64,000 nt of DNA, from assembly GCA_026261815.1 (NCBI GenBank), contig JAMPIT010000435.1, positions 453,501-517,500 of the forward strand, read 5' to 3'. The DNA is from Monarcha castaneiventris obscurior (Eukaryota; Chordata; Aves; Passeriformes; Monarchidae). Position numbers and translations under genes: made by a program. The notes under the pieces are model-generated. The model was not told the DNA's origin, did not search any database, and saw only the letters and a program-made list of their open reading frames with translations. Each line of letters begins with the position of its first letter. Position 1 is the stretch's first letter. Positions 32,701 to 46,989 of this stretch are shown one piece after another.

Positions 32701-35571
32701 AACTTTCTAGTGAAGGGTGGACCATGTAATATTGAGGGGGTGGGAGGTATTTGGTTCATCTCTAATAAAAATAAAGCATGATGATAACATGCAATTGAAA
32801 ATCCAATGGCTTTGCATCAACAGCAAATAAAGTGGAAAGCAGACAGGAAGATAGGTGAAATTGTGAGGGGGGTTATTTTTTAAACTTTCTTCCCCACTTT
32901 TTTCATAGGCTTTATTGTGTAAAGGGCCATAGTGCTGCTTTAGAATGTGATCCTGGTCAGTACAGCACAAGTCTCAGGGGACAAAAGTTGTTAACAGCCT
33001 GTTAGGACCTTTAGAACTCTGATCTGCAAAAACATTCTCTGAAAAGAAGTGAGCCACTATCTGAAGTAGGGCAATACTAAATTAAAACACCCCTAATCTT
33101 GCTTGCCCAGTGGTCTCTCTTGTAGCAGCAGTTCCACTCACTGCTCCATGAATAGGAGGTGCTATTTCCAAACCTTTAGTATAAAAGAAAAAAGCCCAAG
33201 GACATATCAATTAATTAAACATAATTTCCTTTTTCCTCCCTAAGTATGCTTTTATATCGTCCCAGGGCAAACAGATAACATAATCTAGCTACAAACAAAC
33301 ATAAAAAGAACAAATTGTGAAGAAAGACAAAACCCTGCGACATTTTCTCTCCTTTTTCCACCTCTCATTAATTGCTTGGCTCTGGGAAGGAAAGGACTCC
33401 AAGCCCGAGCTATGCACAAAACTCATCCAAGAGTGAAGAGGGCAAGCCGAACACTGAGCCTCTCCAGCTGCCCTGGAGTGAATGGCTTTCTGAGGGGTAT
33501 GAATGCTTGCTGTCTGTCCCCATACAATGTAGGTGTTACTGCTCACGAGGAGAAAAAAACAAAACAGTAATCACTTAAAGGGGAGAGAAGGCGTCCTGGG
33601 CAGGGGGGCAAGCACGGTCCCTCGGAAGATAGAAAACCGTGTCACCTTCATGTGGGTGAGAGGGGCTGGGCACAAAGAGTGAGGCTGGGAGCTGGTCTCC
33701 AAGGCTGGGGGCACCAGGCAAGAAATGTTCTGCTCTGAGTGAAATGGGATGAAAAGTGTGTTTCGTGATGAAGTGGCAAAAAATCTCCCCAAACCCCAAA
33801 AGATGGAGTGGCACATCTGACAATCCTTACTGCTTCTTCTGGTTTTTGTTTCACCATTATTGTGCCTGTGCATGGCCGAGCAGTTAATGAAATCATAGCC
33901 TTTGCTGTTTTCCTTCATTCATAAAACAGAGTGCAAAATTAACTTATTACTGACTTTTCTGTAAGTGGGGTCTGCTCACAGGGAGAGGAAAGCAGCTGGT
34001 GATCACTGGGATAATGAGTCTGCACTTTTCTGGTGTGGTGTATTCACCTCTACACATGAGAGAGATCTCATCTGATCTGGAGAGAGACATGGAGGTGCAG
34101 AGGACATGGAGTAACTGGACTTTTCTGTCTTCATCTTCCAGCATTAGTACATCTGATTTTTTTTCCCCAATGTTTGTTTTTCCCCACTCATCTTTGCATT
34201 TACCATGCACCTTTGGGAACAAGGGAAGGGAGCATGGAAGGCAAGCTGGGTGAGATCAGATGCCTGCACTTTTAACTCTGATCTTGTTCAGTTTGTGTTT
34301 AGACCCTCTGAAGGCCTTTTGCATGAGTTACTTTTGGTCTGAGCAGACCTTTACTCTTATGTTAGCACAAAGGGGTTAGGTGCAGTGCTTTCTGTGGCAA
34401 AAGCCCTCGCTGGGGCTGAGCAAAATCTCAGCTTTTTCAGGAGCACGGCAACACAAAAGATTTAAGGGGGGAAATTGTTAAAAGGGAAGCCCTTTTCTCT
34501 TTGGGTTGAATGCAGTGGGGAGATTAAAACTTTCATTTGAGATTTTGCTGTATTCATAGTAGTGAGGCCATGAATAGGTCTAAGTCAGAGCCCACAGTGG
34601 TTGTGGTGTGCCCTTTTATTCTCTGGCACATCTTCAGACACAGGTTGTTTTGCACTTGAAAGAGGTGAAAGAGGGGAATGTGGGATTTTGACAGCTGATA
34701 TTGGCCTCTGAGCTCTTGATGGGGATTTTCTAATTAACCCCAAGGGCCCATCAGGTGGTCAAAATGGAATGATTTCTGTCAGGAAGGGCAAAATTTAGGA
34801 ATTTTCTATAAATTCTTTTTTTTTTTTTTAAATTTTGGACAAATACACTGGGCATGATTTTAATTACATACGTACTATGAAACCAATTATGAGGAGAATT
34901 TTGGAAATTTTTAGGGCCTGAATACTGCTAAAGCACAAAGTTTCAAGGAAAACTTTCTCTCTTGTGAAGATTTCTTGGACTTTATGTAATAATAATAAAG
35001 CTAATTTAAGCAAATACCTTTTGATCCGGACTACTTCCCACAAATCTTTATCACTGAGACAATCTGAGGTGGCACACTCCCACCCTGTCCTCTCCAGCTT
35101 AGGGGACTGGGGGTGGTGAGTCCAAGGGAATCAGGATCCTTATGCGTGGATGCAACTGGCAAAGCTGATTAGAGGAGCAGCCGTAAAGCAGGAAGGTTGG
35201 ATTAAATGTGTGATAATTTGTATTCTGCAGAAACCTTGCAAAACTTCCTCCTGAAGTTTCAGAAGGCAAAACTCGAGCAAACCTGCCTATGTTTGCACTG
35301 ATTTTCCAGTATTGGTAATTGCACCATACTGAAGCACATGAAGTTTGAAGGCAGCTGCCCTGGTTCTCTAATCTGCTTCTAAATCCACGATGCAGCATGG
35401 GGGATTAAGATGCAAGGGAAAAAATCTTGAGCTGTGATACCTGTGAGTCAGGCAAGCTAACAGAAAGGCATTTAATATTGATTTTGTATGCTGCTGAAAG
35501 AATGGAATTATAGCTTCACAATACATGTCTCTTTACAGACATTTGATGGGGATGGAGATATCTATCTGTAC
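29781..35571. other. Gene-free region
   Basis: No exons or recognised transposons. It contains a 13-bp inverted repeat at 30314-30401 and T-runs near 31068 and 34816. Confidence 0.45.
30314..30401. repeat. 13-bp perfect inverted repeat, 88 bp end to end
   Basis: AGTAACTGACAAT (30314-30326) and its exact reverse complement ATTGTCAGTTACT (30389-30401) bracket 62 bp. No target-site duplication is visible, and pairing does not continue into the interior. Confidence 0.85.
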
Positions 35572-35574
35572 CTA

Positions 35575-35647
<73 letters not shown>

Positions 35648-35668
35648 CTATATCTATATCTCTAGATC
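35572..35668 (+). repeat. (TCTA)n tetranucleotide microsatellite
   Basis: About 18 nearly pure TATC/TCTA units are followed by imperfect TATATCTATATCTCTAGATCTAGATC. Likely length-variable between individuals. Confidence 0.97.
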
Positions 35669-38600
35669 TAGATCTCTGTATTTCTTAGGTCTAAGAATTA
35701 GTGTACAAACTTGAGTGACTTATCCAAGATAATATTAATTCACTTCTTTTATCTCTGGGGTATTTGAGAGTTGCAAAGGAAAGGAGAAGAAGGCAGAAGG
35801 AACATGAAGGAGATGAAAAGAAACCTACTGAATTAATTCATCTAGAAATAATAACAAACCTAGCTGTAAAAGGAGGTCTTCCTCTACTCCTCTGCTTGTC
35901 CTGCACCTCAGAGCCACGGGCAAGAAGTTGCGATGGTTTCATCTTCCACTCATGGCAAAAGTCATGTGGGCCATCTCTGCCTTCTCTGTTATCTCTCAAA
36001 CTAGAAGTATCCCTTATTCCCATGGCAGTCAGGTTCAAATTTCACATGATTTGAAACTCATCTGAAAGTAATGCCCTGGGCCAGCCTTAGGTTTGTGCTG
36101 GACAGGAACTGATGCACTGAGGGGAGGAGTGAGATAACAAAGGTGAATATACATAAATAGTAAGTTTAATTAATAAAGAGTAAGTTTAGTGAAGAAAAAA
36201 ACAGTAACAATGCTGCTAGCAAAGGGTGGTAGTTGTAGGGAGTAAACGGAAAATTTAAGGATTTCAGAACCAGACCAAATGTTTCAAAACAAAACATAAA
36301 AGGACAACATTTCCTTTCACTCACATTTGGCCACAAGATGCTTGGTACAGGTCCAAGAATGTTGGGGGTTTTTCTTCTTTTTCTGGAATTCAATGAGTAC
36401 ATTTTGAGTGCACAGAGCCAAAAGCTGCAGAGGCCAGTCTGTTTCTGCTTTTATCTAATGCCTGGAGAAAAACAGAGGTGTATGCCGACTTCCATAAAGT
36501 AAAAGATATGCTCTGTCCTCTGCTTCTGCAAAACCAAAGTTACTATAGCATGGTGTGTGAAATTCTAATTCAAAAGCCTGCCACACAGAATGAGAACAAT
36601 CTCATTTGGCTATCAAGGCCCAGGCAATTTTTAAGACCATGTAGGGATAGTACTTGGCAATTAAAATAGGTGCTAAATAACTGCAAGAAAATAAATATGA
36701 AATCTAAAAAATAAACCAATAGTGAGGCCATTGAGAAGCCCAATTCCTCTACTTATGTTACAAAGAGGTAGCTGCCCCAATGGAGATTATTGGATCTTTG
36801 GATAACATCTGCCTGATTATTATTTAATGGTCTTGAGAACATGAATGAATGGACTTGCCTTGGCTCAGGAGCTTTCTGCTCTACTTAGCCAGGGATTATT
36901 TTAAGAAATCTGATAAGATACAGACGTTTATCCATCTTTACTGAAATAAAATGACTACTGTTTCTTCTTGCCTAAAACACACTGGATATGGACTGATTTT
37001 TTTTTCCCTCTAGTCCCGATCAGCATTGCAGTGTGCATGAACAAGACATTTGTCTTGCTGGCACATCTTGTTCCAGCTGTTGCTGTGACAAATTGTTTCT
37101 GCTATAGTTCAGCTGAAGCGCTGCAGAAGTTTGCTCATAACAGATTTTAAATTTTGAGGACAGCTTTAAATCAGAATGAAAGCGAGTGCTGCAAAGTTCT
37201 GTCAACCACAGACAATGCAGAGAGAGGGACAAAAAAGCTCAAGGTGGTTCCCAGCCCTCATGAATCTACAGACTCTGCCCAGTTTCTCAGCAGTGTTCTG
37301 CACAGTAAGTTTTGCCAGAACATGTAAGAAAGGAATGTTTCCTCTTGTGGGGGAGGATTTGGCTTCTGAAACAAAACCCCACTTCCACTGCCTATTAATG
37401 AAACACATTGTTTGAGAGCTGCCCTATGTATTTTATGAACACTTCAGTGTTTCATCCACCACTGACTGCTTCAGATTGAGATAAAATTTTATGTTTTGGC
37501 AGGTGTGGAGAAAATAATGCTACCCTAATGATGATGACAATGCTATGAAATATTAAAGGCAACCACATGCTCACTCTAAACTCACCAATTTTCTTCTCAT
37601 GCTTAAGAAAAGTGGAAAGACCATATTTCTACTTGGAATGATTTATTGGGGTAGAGTTACCACCCTGCACCAACCCAAAAGCTCACCAAGGCACTCCATA
37701 TTTATGGGTGCTTGCTTTCTGGTGGTAGCCCTTGGTTCTGTAATATGCTCCTCCTCCAGCTTGTCACTCTCAGTGTAGATTTAATTCAAGTTTTAATTTG
37801 TAATTAATGAAGAAAAACATCTACTGGTTCATAGAATAACAGCCCAGTATCAAAAAGGAAAGCTTGGGAGTGGTTATAAGTTCGCTTTTATCTCCCAGTG
37901 AGTTTGGATAAAGCCATGGACATGACTCTGAACATTTGAATATGTCATGCCTTGCCAATTAACAAGATTAATTTTCCCCCCACAAAAATTTGTCAGCTGC
38001 TCTGAAACAAACTGGGAAGAATTGAGACATTTTTAAATTCCTCTTCCATCCTTCTAGGCCAAAGAGACTTTACTCCATTTACTGTCCCACAGGCATCTGC
38101 TCTGTGTTGTCCTGCATTTGTGTTGTCCTGCATTTGCAGAAGTGAGAGCTCTAAGAAATGTCAAGCCTTACAGGGAGAAATATTTAAAAGGGAATTTTGA
38201 AGTGGAAACTTTTCAAGTTAACTTTCTGAGTCGTTTAAGTAGTGGTGGAATCCAATTGTAAACAATGTCTACTTAGTGGCTTTAGCAGTGGAAGCTTTAA
38301 TATTGCTTTAGCAACTACATGAAGGTTCTCTGTGTTACTAGTTTTCATGGAGATATAAATTAATGTGCTTTCATACCTGTTTTCTATGTGTATTTTATTT
38401 CTTGGGCAGTGTCACACAGCACAGGAGGTTTGTGCTTATTTGTAAACACTATTTATTTAATTTTCTTTCTATGTGTTTACAGAGAGAAATGCAACAGCAT
38501 CTGCTCTAGAAACAGTTTGGGAAAAATAATTTCAATGTATTCTCAGGGCACAAAACTGATGGACAGTGGGTTTTGCCCAGTTCTGACAATTTTGTATTTT

Positions 38601-39374
38601 TTTGGATCTTCCTTCTTCTGGCACTCTGTCCGCCTATAGCAATTACCAATCTTCCTGAATTAACTTAAACAGCTTTTAGTAAGAACTAAAACCTCTCAGA
38701 AATTAAACTGCTTTTCTTTTTTCCCCTGAGCACTACATCCTGATGCTCTTTTTGTTGCTGAAACAAAGTTTATTTTGCATACAGTATCTATGCCTCATGT
38801 ATATTAAGTGTCCTTTGTCACAACACTTTCTGATTATAGGGGCTTATTCACACTTTCTACCTTAATCACTGACCCACCAGGAGATTAAGGCTCATCTCCA
38901 GAGTATTTGGTAAGCCAGCTAATTGCGGGTGAAATCAGTGGGCATTAGAGGAAGCCATAGGGCTTCGAGAGCTTGAATAGCTTTTGGGATAAGGGAGAGT
39001 GGCAGTCACTGCCTGACAAAAAATCCTGAGGCCCCTAGATGCTGTTTGCTGGTGGTGCCCTTACAGATCAGTTCTTACTTCTGAAGGGTCTCTGGTCTGG
39101 CTGTACTTTCCATGGCTTCACTTGTACAGCAAAGAGGAACTTCAGCTGAGAACTTCTGGGCCTTCGCTTGCTTGTGCTTGATCAAAGGAAACTCGCTGGT
39201 GTCAGTGAGAGAAGCCTTTGAATTTTCCTGCTGGGATACAGCAGTGGAACAAACCAGCAAAATCTGTACAAACGTGCTTAAAGTGCTGTGTAATGTCAGG
39301 GTGATGGTGCTGTGCACGTGGGTGTGTGGGGAGGCAGATGAGGGCTGGGATGGGAAGAGGGAGAGGGGCTTTGG
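35669..39374. other. Gene-free region
   Basis: No exon recognised. A perfect 16-bp tandem duplication (TGTTGTCCTGCATTTG) lies at 38105-38136. Confidence 0.45.
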
Positions 39375-39664
39375 ACGAGGACATAGAGTGACAGGATAGG
39401 GGGGAATGGCTTAAGGGTGAAAGTGGGGAAATTTAGATTAGATATTCAGAATAAATTCTTCCCTGTGAGGGTGGTGAGGTCCTGGTACACGTTGCCCAGA
39501 GCAGCTGTGAATGACCCATGCCTGGAAGTGTCCAGAGTCAGGCTGGATGGAGCTCTGGGCAGCCTGGTTTGGTGGAAGGTGTCCCTGCCCATGGCAGGGG
39601 AGGTGGAGCTGCGTGATCTTTAAGGTCCTTTCCAACCGCATAGAGCCTTCTACGGTTCTATGAA
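39375..39664 (+). mobile_element. CR1-type LINE 3' fragment (relatively intact)
   Basis: The plus strand shows the CR1 3' region in order: GGGGAATGGCTTAAGGGTGA, TTTAGATTAGATATTC, GTGAGGGTGGTGAGGTCCTG, TTGCCCAGAGCAGCTGTG, GTCAGGCTGGATGGAGCTCT, CCTGCCCATGGCAGGGG, GATCTTTAAGGTCCTTTCCA and the terminal TTCTACGGTTCTATGA repeat ending near 39663. It is the least diverged transposon in the window. It is 5'-truncated, without coding capacity. Confidence 0.92.
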
Positions 39665-42479
39665 ATATGTGAGGATGTTGGTAGAATTAACAGAATAAAA
39701 AAATTCTTGCTAAAATGTATCACACTTAGGGATAAAAAGTTGGTCTTAAACTTCCAAAAATACATCTATAATCACAGTTCAGTCCCAAGTGGGTTGAGGT
39801 AGGCCCGCTCCTTCGTCAGAGCAGCCACGAGAGGGCAACATGAGCATGAGCACAACAAAGAGCGACGCTAAGGAAGAAACGGGTGACGTAAAACATAACT
39901 GGCAATTCCTGCAGCATTTGTGAAGCTTGTCTTGTCTTTAGCTCAAGCTGTGTGCTGGGAGGGTAGGACAGGGCCCCTGTTTGGCATTTGCCTTGTGCTT
40001 CGGGGAGCTACTTAAAGCCTAAGGGAGGTAACACACCACTGTGTTACATGGCAAAGTTTCACTCTTACTTTGTCCAAGTGCAGAGTTTGTGTAAGATTTG
40101 GGAGTGGTGGTGCTTCTCCTCAGTTTATGGCAGACCTTTAGATGTGAAGCACATACGCTTCTGGAGCCTTCTGAATATATATGAATTTCAGATTTTAAGA
40201 AAGCAGCCCTGGTTCTCAGACCTGTGCCGAAAACCATTAAGAGGTGACTTCAACTAAAAAGAGAACAAGAAAGTTTCATGAGTTTAAAAGAGTAGTAGTA
40301 TGATGGCAACTGCCTGAAGATCAGCCCTATGTTGGCTTGGCTAAGAAGTCAGGAAAATATCCCCAGCGAGGAAACCTTGGAATGCATCAGACTCGGGTGG
40401 CTGGTTCTGGACAGCAGATGAAAACTGGGCCAGGAAACTGCAGCTTTTGTTGCAGGGTCCCTGCCCAGAGATTGAACGAGAAGCGAACTTCAGCCTGCAG
40501 CATCTGAACATCAGGGGAATTTAGATATGCATTTATTTTCCCCTTAATGAATATGGGCTTGAGCTTCAGTGACATAAAGTCTTGTGTTTGAACCCCGAAG
40601 AGGAGGCAAATGGTGGCAGGTTTGCCTCGGATTGTGTTTTCAGTAGCTGCAGCTGAGCTACCCAGGCCATGGGAAAGAGTCTGTTGCTGTGTGACTCCTT
40701 CCCTGAATACTCGTGCACCTACTGCACAGGTAAGACACATAGAGATGAGTGTGTTCTGTCTGCCTGGGCAAAAGATACCTTTGTAGAAAATCTGGAATCT
40801 AGAAATTCATGTAAGACTGAAAAATTGTAAGAAACTACAAATTATTACTAGGATTTCAAAGAAATTACTGGAAGTATTTCCTGCCCTGCTAAATTTGAGT
40901 TAGGAGAAACTGTGTTAGTGTTGGAGTGATTTTACCCTTTCAGCATGATCATTGTGATTCTTTGCAACCATTCCTTTAAAATCAGACTGTGCCCTTAGCG
41001 GAAAGAATAATTTAGGAAAGAAAACAGGAGAGAACAGATTTTTCTGAGGTACCCTTAAAGGAGGAGATCCTGTCTGTGTAAGTGTCTGAAGTTACAGTGA
41101 TGGATATCTTTCCAGCAAAGCAATACCATCCTTGAGGGGGAAGTACTCCTATTTATGACCAAGTTCTCCAGATTGCTGGTCTATGATGAAATCTAGGTGC
41201 TTCTCAGAAGGGGACAGGGCTTATGAGCTTTGCTCTTTAGCAGAGAAGTCTGCCCCCAGGCAGAGCACACTGACACACAAATTAGGGGAACACTCTTTGT
41301 GGGGAAGAACTCCCATTGATAGGAGAGCTGGACTGAGACATAGCCAAGTGCTCTCTCTCCCCAGTCTGAGGGGATCCTGGCAGGCTCTTACAGTAGGGTG
41401 TTCACCTGTACTCATTCTCTCCAGTTTGCCTTCTTGTTTCATTTAACTCATTTCTTTTCCTAGTCTCCCAGTTTTAATTTTAGCCTTTAATGTTACTGAT
41501 GAAATTCTTAATGCAATTAATGTTCCAACCAATTCTTGATTCTTTCAAGAACTGCCCAGAGTGCCCCATATATGACTGTTGGGCCTTTCATATTCATTAA
41601 TTTATTTATTCACATGGCCGTGTGGGAGCAAGGTGTGTGAAGATCCCACTGTAGCCCCAGGACCAAACCAGGAATGCCCAGAAGATGGGGAACGTGGGTT
41701 GTGAAGATTGCAGATGGCCCTTGCTAGGTTGTGGGAAGCTCTGGACCAGGGCTACCCTGTTATCCACACTGCTTTTCTAGGTTTTGAGGCAGCAAGAAGC
41801 CAGCTCCACTGTTTTCCATTTTTACAGAGCCTTGCAGACACTCTCTTGTGTCAAGTTAAAAGGTGCACCTCAACTGAGTAAGACAGTGGAAAGCATTAAT
41901 GAACTTAATACACTCTCTCTTCATATCTTAATTATTTGTGTGACTATTTCCCTCTGACCTTTCTCCCTGGGCATCTATTTGATGTATTCATGCAAGGAGA
42001 TGTTTTGCACAGAGGGAGGAAAAAAATGTTCACCTGTTCAAAAAGCTGCCACCAGGACTCAGATACAAGCAGAGATTCTTTCTGTCATCACCGCATTATT
42101 TTCCTGAACACACTGTAATTTCATCAATTTTCCATGCTTATGGTCATGAATGCTTGACATTACCATGTCTTTGCGTTAACAAAAAAGAAATTTCATGGCT
42201 TAAGATTTCCCTAGAAGAATAGGGAGAGCATGAAAAGCCAGCCAAATCGTGGAGCGCTGCAGCGTCCTTTGTTCCGCAGCAAGATGGTGTCGTGGAGAAA
42301 TTTGTATTGTATGTTTTGGGTTGGTCATCAGTACAGGTTTAGAACTAACTGGAAGTCATACAGGTTTTTTCTGCTTTAACCATTTGCTAGTTTGCATCTG
42401 AGTGGTGGCTTATTAGATTTCAGAGTTTGGGATTAAACTTGAATGCAATGTTTAAGGCTTTGGGTATTTGGAAGGCACA
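39665..42479. other. Gene-free region
   Basis: No exon recognised. A CTCF-like motif lies at 39825-39838, and 39781-39900 is richer in CpG than its surroundings. Confidence 0.45.
39825..39838 (+). promoter_or_regulatory. Candidate CTCF site
   Basis: CCACGAGAGGGCAA agrees with the CTCF core (CCASYAGRKGGCRS) at 12 of 14 positions by eye. It lies 160 bp to the right of the CR1 copy at 39375-39664. Occupancy is unknown. Confidence 0.35.
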
Positions 42480-42569
42480 TAATTGCAAGGCTAGATCTTG
42501 TTCATCTTGGAGGTTGGACTAGAGGATCTTTAAATGTCCCCTCGAACCCAAACCATTCCATGATTCTAC
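42480..42569 (+). mobile_element. CR1-type LINE 3'-end fragment
   Basis: GAGGTTGGACTAGAGGATCT, AATGTCCCCTCGAACCCAAA and CCATTCCATGATTCTA reproduce the CR1 3' terminus. Only the last 70-90 bp are recognisable. Confidence 0.82.
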
Positions 42570-45500
42570 CTTCAGGCAATTTGAATAAACATGGGACTGT
42601 GTTGGTTAGTGCTAGGCAGAGATGTAACTCCAAATATTTCTATTTGTTACAGATTTTTCCAGTACATTACAGACACCATCTGCAAACAGCATCTTAACAA
42701 AAAGGCAGGTGGGTTTGGATTTTTTGCTTTACAATGTTGATTTCATGTGCCAGGCAGATCTGGCCATTACCTGAACCCATAATAATTAACAGAATGTTTC
42801 TGAGTGACCTTAGAAAACTTCAGACTTCTTGTAACTGAAGTTACATGTTTTCTTCTTTGCTGATCTGTGACACAGAGGTGATGCTGATTCTGTCAGAGCT
42901 GCCCTTGCACTTCCCTATGACTCTGTGAAGGGAGTACATGACATTGCTTTTGTACTTGGTGAAATATATATCCTGACAGGCTGACACACAGAGTAAATGG
43001 AGCCAGGCTGGGACAGCTTTCCTGTCTGTTTTTATGGAGAATGTGGAAGCCACAGTAGAGCCTATAGAGTCTTGTTTGCCAGTGGGGATGCGATAATACA
43101 AATATGCTTTCCCAAGCCACCAGACACTTTTGTGTCAACGAACGGCCAAGACGAATTAAGACCTCAATAAATCCTTTTTAGAATGTGTTACACTTCTTGT
43201 TTGCTAACTATGAGGATGTTGGGCATTTCTAGTTGAAGTTTTGTTTAATTAATCAGTTCATGATTGAATAGGGAAATTCTTTTAGCTGTTAATCAAAAGG
43301 GTGGTCTGAGTAAGAGAAAGAAATGGATCTGGCTTTTCCAAGGCAACAATATAGACCCAGCAAGTGTGAGACTGAGACCACTGCTCTCTTTGCTGGTAGA
43401 TAGCTGTGTATTTCTTCCCACGGAGCAGTTCCAGTTGAGACTGGAAGGATTGGATTTGGCTGCCTATGCTGCTATGCTGGTGTGCATCAGGAGCAACTTC
43501 ACTCGGGTCATCAGTTCCTAAAACATAAAGCTAGAGTAAGCGAAAGCTTTGCAGGACCTAACAAATATCTCCTATGGGAAGACTTGAGCTACAATACTGC
43601 ATAGCAGTTTTACTCTCCGTGAAAATGAAATTAAATCAGACTCCCATATTCATTTCTCGTCTGACAGCAGAGCCTTGATTGATGTCCTGTTTCTTCCCTT
43701 TCCATAATCTTTCAGCACAGTGCAAAAAAATGCTAATGGAAAACATAAACTGCTCAGACAGCTACTCTTGTGCTATAGTAAGGATAATGTCACCAAAATA
43801 TTATTAGGGACAATAGGAAGAGTGAGGTTTTACAGATGATTGTACAGATCTCCACTACTTGTGGAGCTTTTGCTTCAAAGTCTGAAGTTACCACAGGAAG
43901 GATTTAATACCATCCCTTCAGAATAAGTGACTGCTATTTCCATTCAGGCTGGTATGACCAGATTTAGCCCTGCCTTGTGCATTTGCTTGGAATTGCTTCT
44001 TGTTGGATTTAGTGTGGGCAAAGGAAGATACCTAGGATCAACAGGTGGGAACATTTCTAGGAGTAGTTTGTAAATGTTTGCTATAAAGCCATGACTGTTT
44101 GTTATCTACCGCATTTGGTATGATTAAAGGACTACTGGCTGCTTGGGAATGGTTTTGGCCTTTGGGAATGGAATGTGCTGGCATAAAGAGCTCCAGGCAC
44201 TGTATGGTGGAAATGGAGGATGACCCTCCACCTTTCCCTTGCTGCCCATCACCTTTCTCTTGCTCATCACTTCCACTTGTGAGAGCAGCAAGGCAGGGAT
44301 TCACCCCATGCTGGATTTGGAGCTGGAATGATAATGGCTGAGATGTGACTCCACAAAGAGGAAGGAGGTTAAAAGTTTGTTCAGTCATTGCTAAAACAGG
44401 GCAGCTTGAATTGATAAGACATAGTTTAAAAATCCTGCCTTATGTCTCCCCAGACTATTTAGGGTCCCAGTAATTAAGATTTTTATTGGTCTTTCTCAGC
44501 TCTGGTAACATCTATGGAAGTATGCACAGTACTGCTTGAAAGTCACTGTAATGTAGCAAAGTACATAAAAAGTATGCAATCAGATTATGGTGGATTTAAG
44601 TGTGACTTGACTACAAGGATATAAAAATACTCTTTTTAAAGTAGTTAGCTCATTATTCTTTTGTGACTTATGGTTAATAAATACTCTGAGCTGCTGTACA
44701 AGTGGAAACATAAAGAGACTTAAGCAACACAGTCATATTCTAAATCAACATGCGTGTGAAGGGGTGCTGCCAGCAAAATATAACCAAACTAAAGACATAT
44801 ACATTGAGAAAAGTCCACAGGTTTTACATTTCAGAGAGGAAAATGAACATTTTTGAGTGAAAATGAGCCCATCCATTAGGATGGTGTATCAGTTGAATCT
44901 TTGGCACAATCTGATCAGTGGGGAATCTCAGCATGGGCAAGTTGCTCTTTACTAGTGAAGATGTCTGTTCTACTTCCCATGTTCAAAGCAGAAGCTTTTT
45001 CAATCCAAATATTTATGTCAAGTGAATTCTGCCTGGTTTATATCCTTATGTAATAGAATGCTACAGATGTAACTGTATGTTTATCAACTTCTTTTAATTA
45101 TGAAGTTCACTTTTTTCTAATTTTATTTAGTATATTCCTTTCTATTTATTTCATCTTTTTGTAGGAAGGACTGGATGTATACTAGACCATGTTTTTCTGT
45201 ATGTTCTATTATAGAAAGATAATTGTTTATTTTTTCAAGGGCATTTACAATTTTCTGCAGCTAAAACATCAAGTGAATTGCTTACCTTTATGTATATTAT
45301 TCGCACACTTGTATTTTGTGACCTTCACTTGAATTTCACAGCTCATATGAGCCTGATGGTCCACAGGGTGCTGATTTTTTAAATTATTATTATTCTATTA
45401 TTCCTGGTTATAATTATTGCTTACTTTCAGCAGTTTAAAACAAGAACAGGATTTTAAATAGACTTTACAAGTTGACAATTCCACACACTTGCACACAGTA

Positions 45501-46989
45501 GAGACCTGTTTTTGATTATCAGCTTTGCCACCTTTTCCTTTCTTTTTGTGTGCTTCATGTACACATATTGCCTGCATTTCATAAAAACTTCAAAGTCTCA
45601 AAGAAGATGGTTCACTGCTACAAAGTGACTTTATCTCCTGATAGGCAGAATTACATCAGCAGTGTCTGAGAAACATAAAGTTGTGTGGGTTTCGGGTTCT
45701 CTTTTTGGTTGTTTTGTGTGTTTTGTTCTTTGTTGTCTTTTTTTTAATAGTTTTGTGAGGTCTATTAATTTCTTTTCCCAAGAAACATAAAGATAGAAAA
45801 AGTCCACTGAAAAGTATTAAAACCCCTCAAGCCTAGAATGATCCAAATAGGAGATTTTTAGCAGGTTCTTCAGGTCCTAAAATCCTGTGACTTGTAAGAG
45901 AGTTCTGTGGATTATTTTTTAGTACTTTTAATGAGTTTTATTTAATTTGCTTTCATGACTTTAATTAGATTAATTTGAAGTAAAAATTGTAAACCTCAAT
46001 GCTAATGCACCAAGAGAAGTGCTAAAGCCCACAGTCAAAGGGAATCAGAGAGGCTAATTGAACCACAATATAAATGAAGGGAAATCTGTCCTAATTTCTT
46101 GGAAAAGACCTTATTATTTTATGTTGGTGGTGTGATTTGGGAGAAGAACTAGAGGAATTGTCTCAGATTCATTGTATTGCCTGGACAGAGGCTCTGAAGG
46201 GGTGTAACTGTTCTGCTTAGGCTGCATTTTGTGATGGATCAGCCTTCAAACGCTGAGCCTGACTGTGCTGCCTCTGTGACGGTAATGCCAGGATGGGATG
46301 CTCCCTGTGGAAAATCACCCCTTGGATTTCCAGCCCTCCTGTGCTCCAGTCTAAAAGCTGTTCTTGCCATAAACTAGCACCATATCAAGACTTACCAGAA
46401 GTAAATGTTTGCAGAATCAGCTATTACATATTGTGTCTCAGACTTCATAATTTTCAAAGCAGGCTCTCACCACACAAGCAGCCCCATAAATTCTGCAGCG
46501 TGCTCATCCGAGGAGAGGATTTCAGACCACAGCCATCGTTTTACTGATTTGTAAAGGCTGTAGCATATTTTAGATATAATAATAACAGTAACGATAACAA
46601 TAACTACAATAATAATAGTAATACATTTATTCTTCCTTTGATGACTGTAGAACGCCCTGGGTCGCATCAGTGATGCTATAATACTCGTTTGCATACTGAT
46701 TATGCTGTTCTTCTGCTCTCAGTTATAATGAGACCAGATGCAGAGAAGCAAAACCTGCCCTGTGTTTTAAAGAGTATTGAAATATACTTGAAGAAAGTAG
46801 ATCAAAAGAAATAGACGCTGATTCTCTGCTGCGCTCAGTGTCTCAGTGGCTCTGCTTTTATGAAATACAAGATAAACAACGTGAAGTTTTTTAAACTTCT
46901 GTGTCGTAGCATCTCTCTGTATTTAAAAGCACAGCCAGTCCTAGTGGCAATGGTTTATGCTGTGATGCTGGTAGGGAAACCCAAAATAT
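42570..46989. other. Gene-free region
   Basis: No exon or named repeat recognised. A TAA/ATA-rich low-complexity stretch lies near 46570-46622. Confidence 0.45.
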
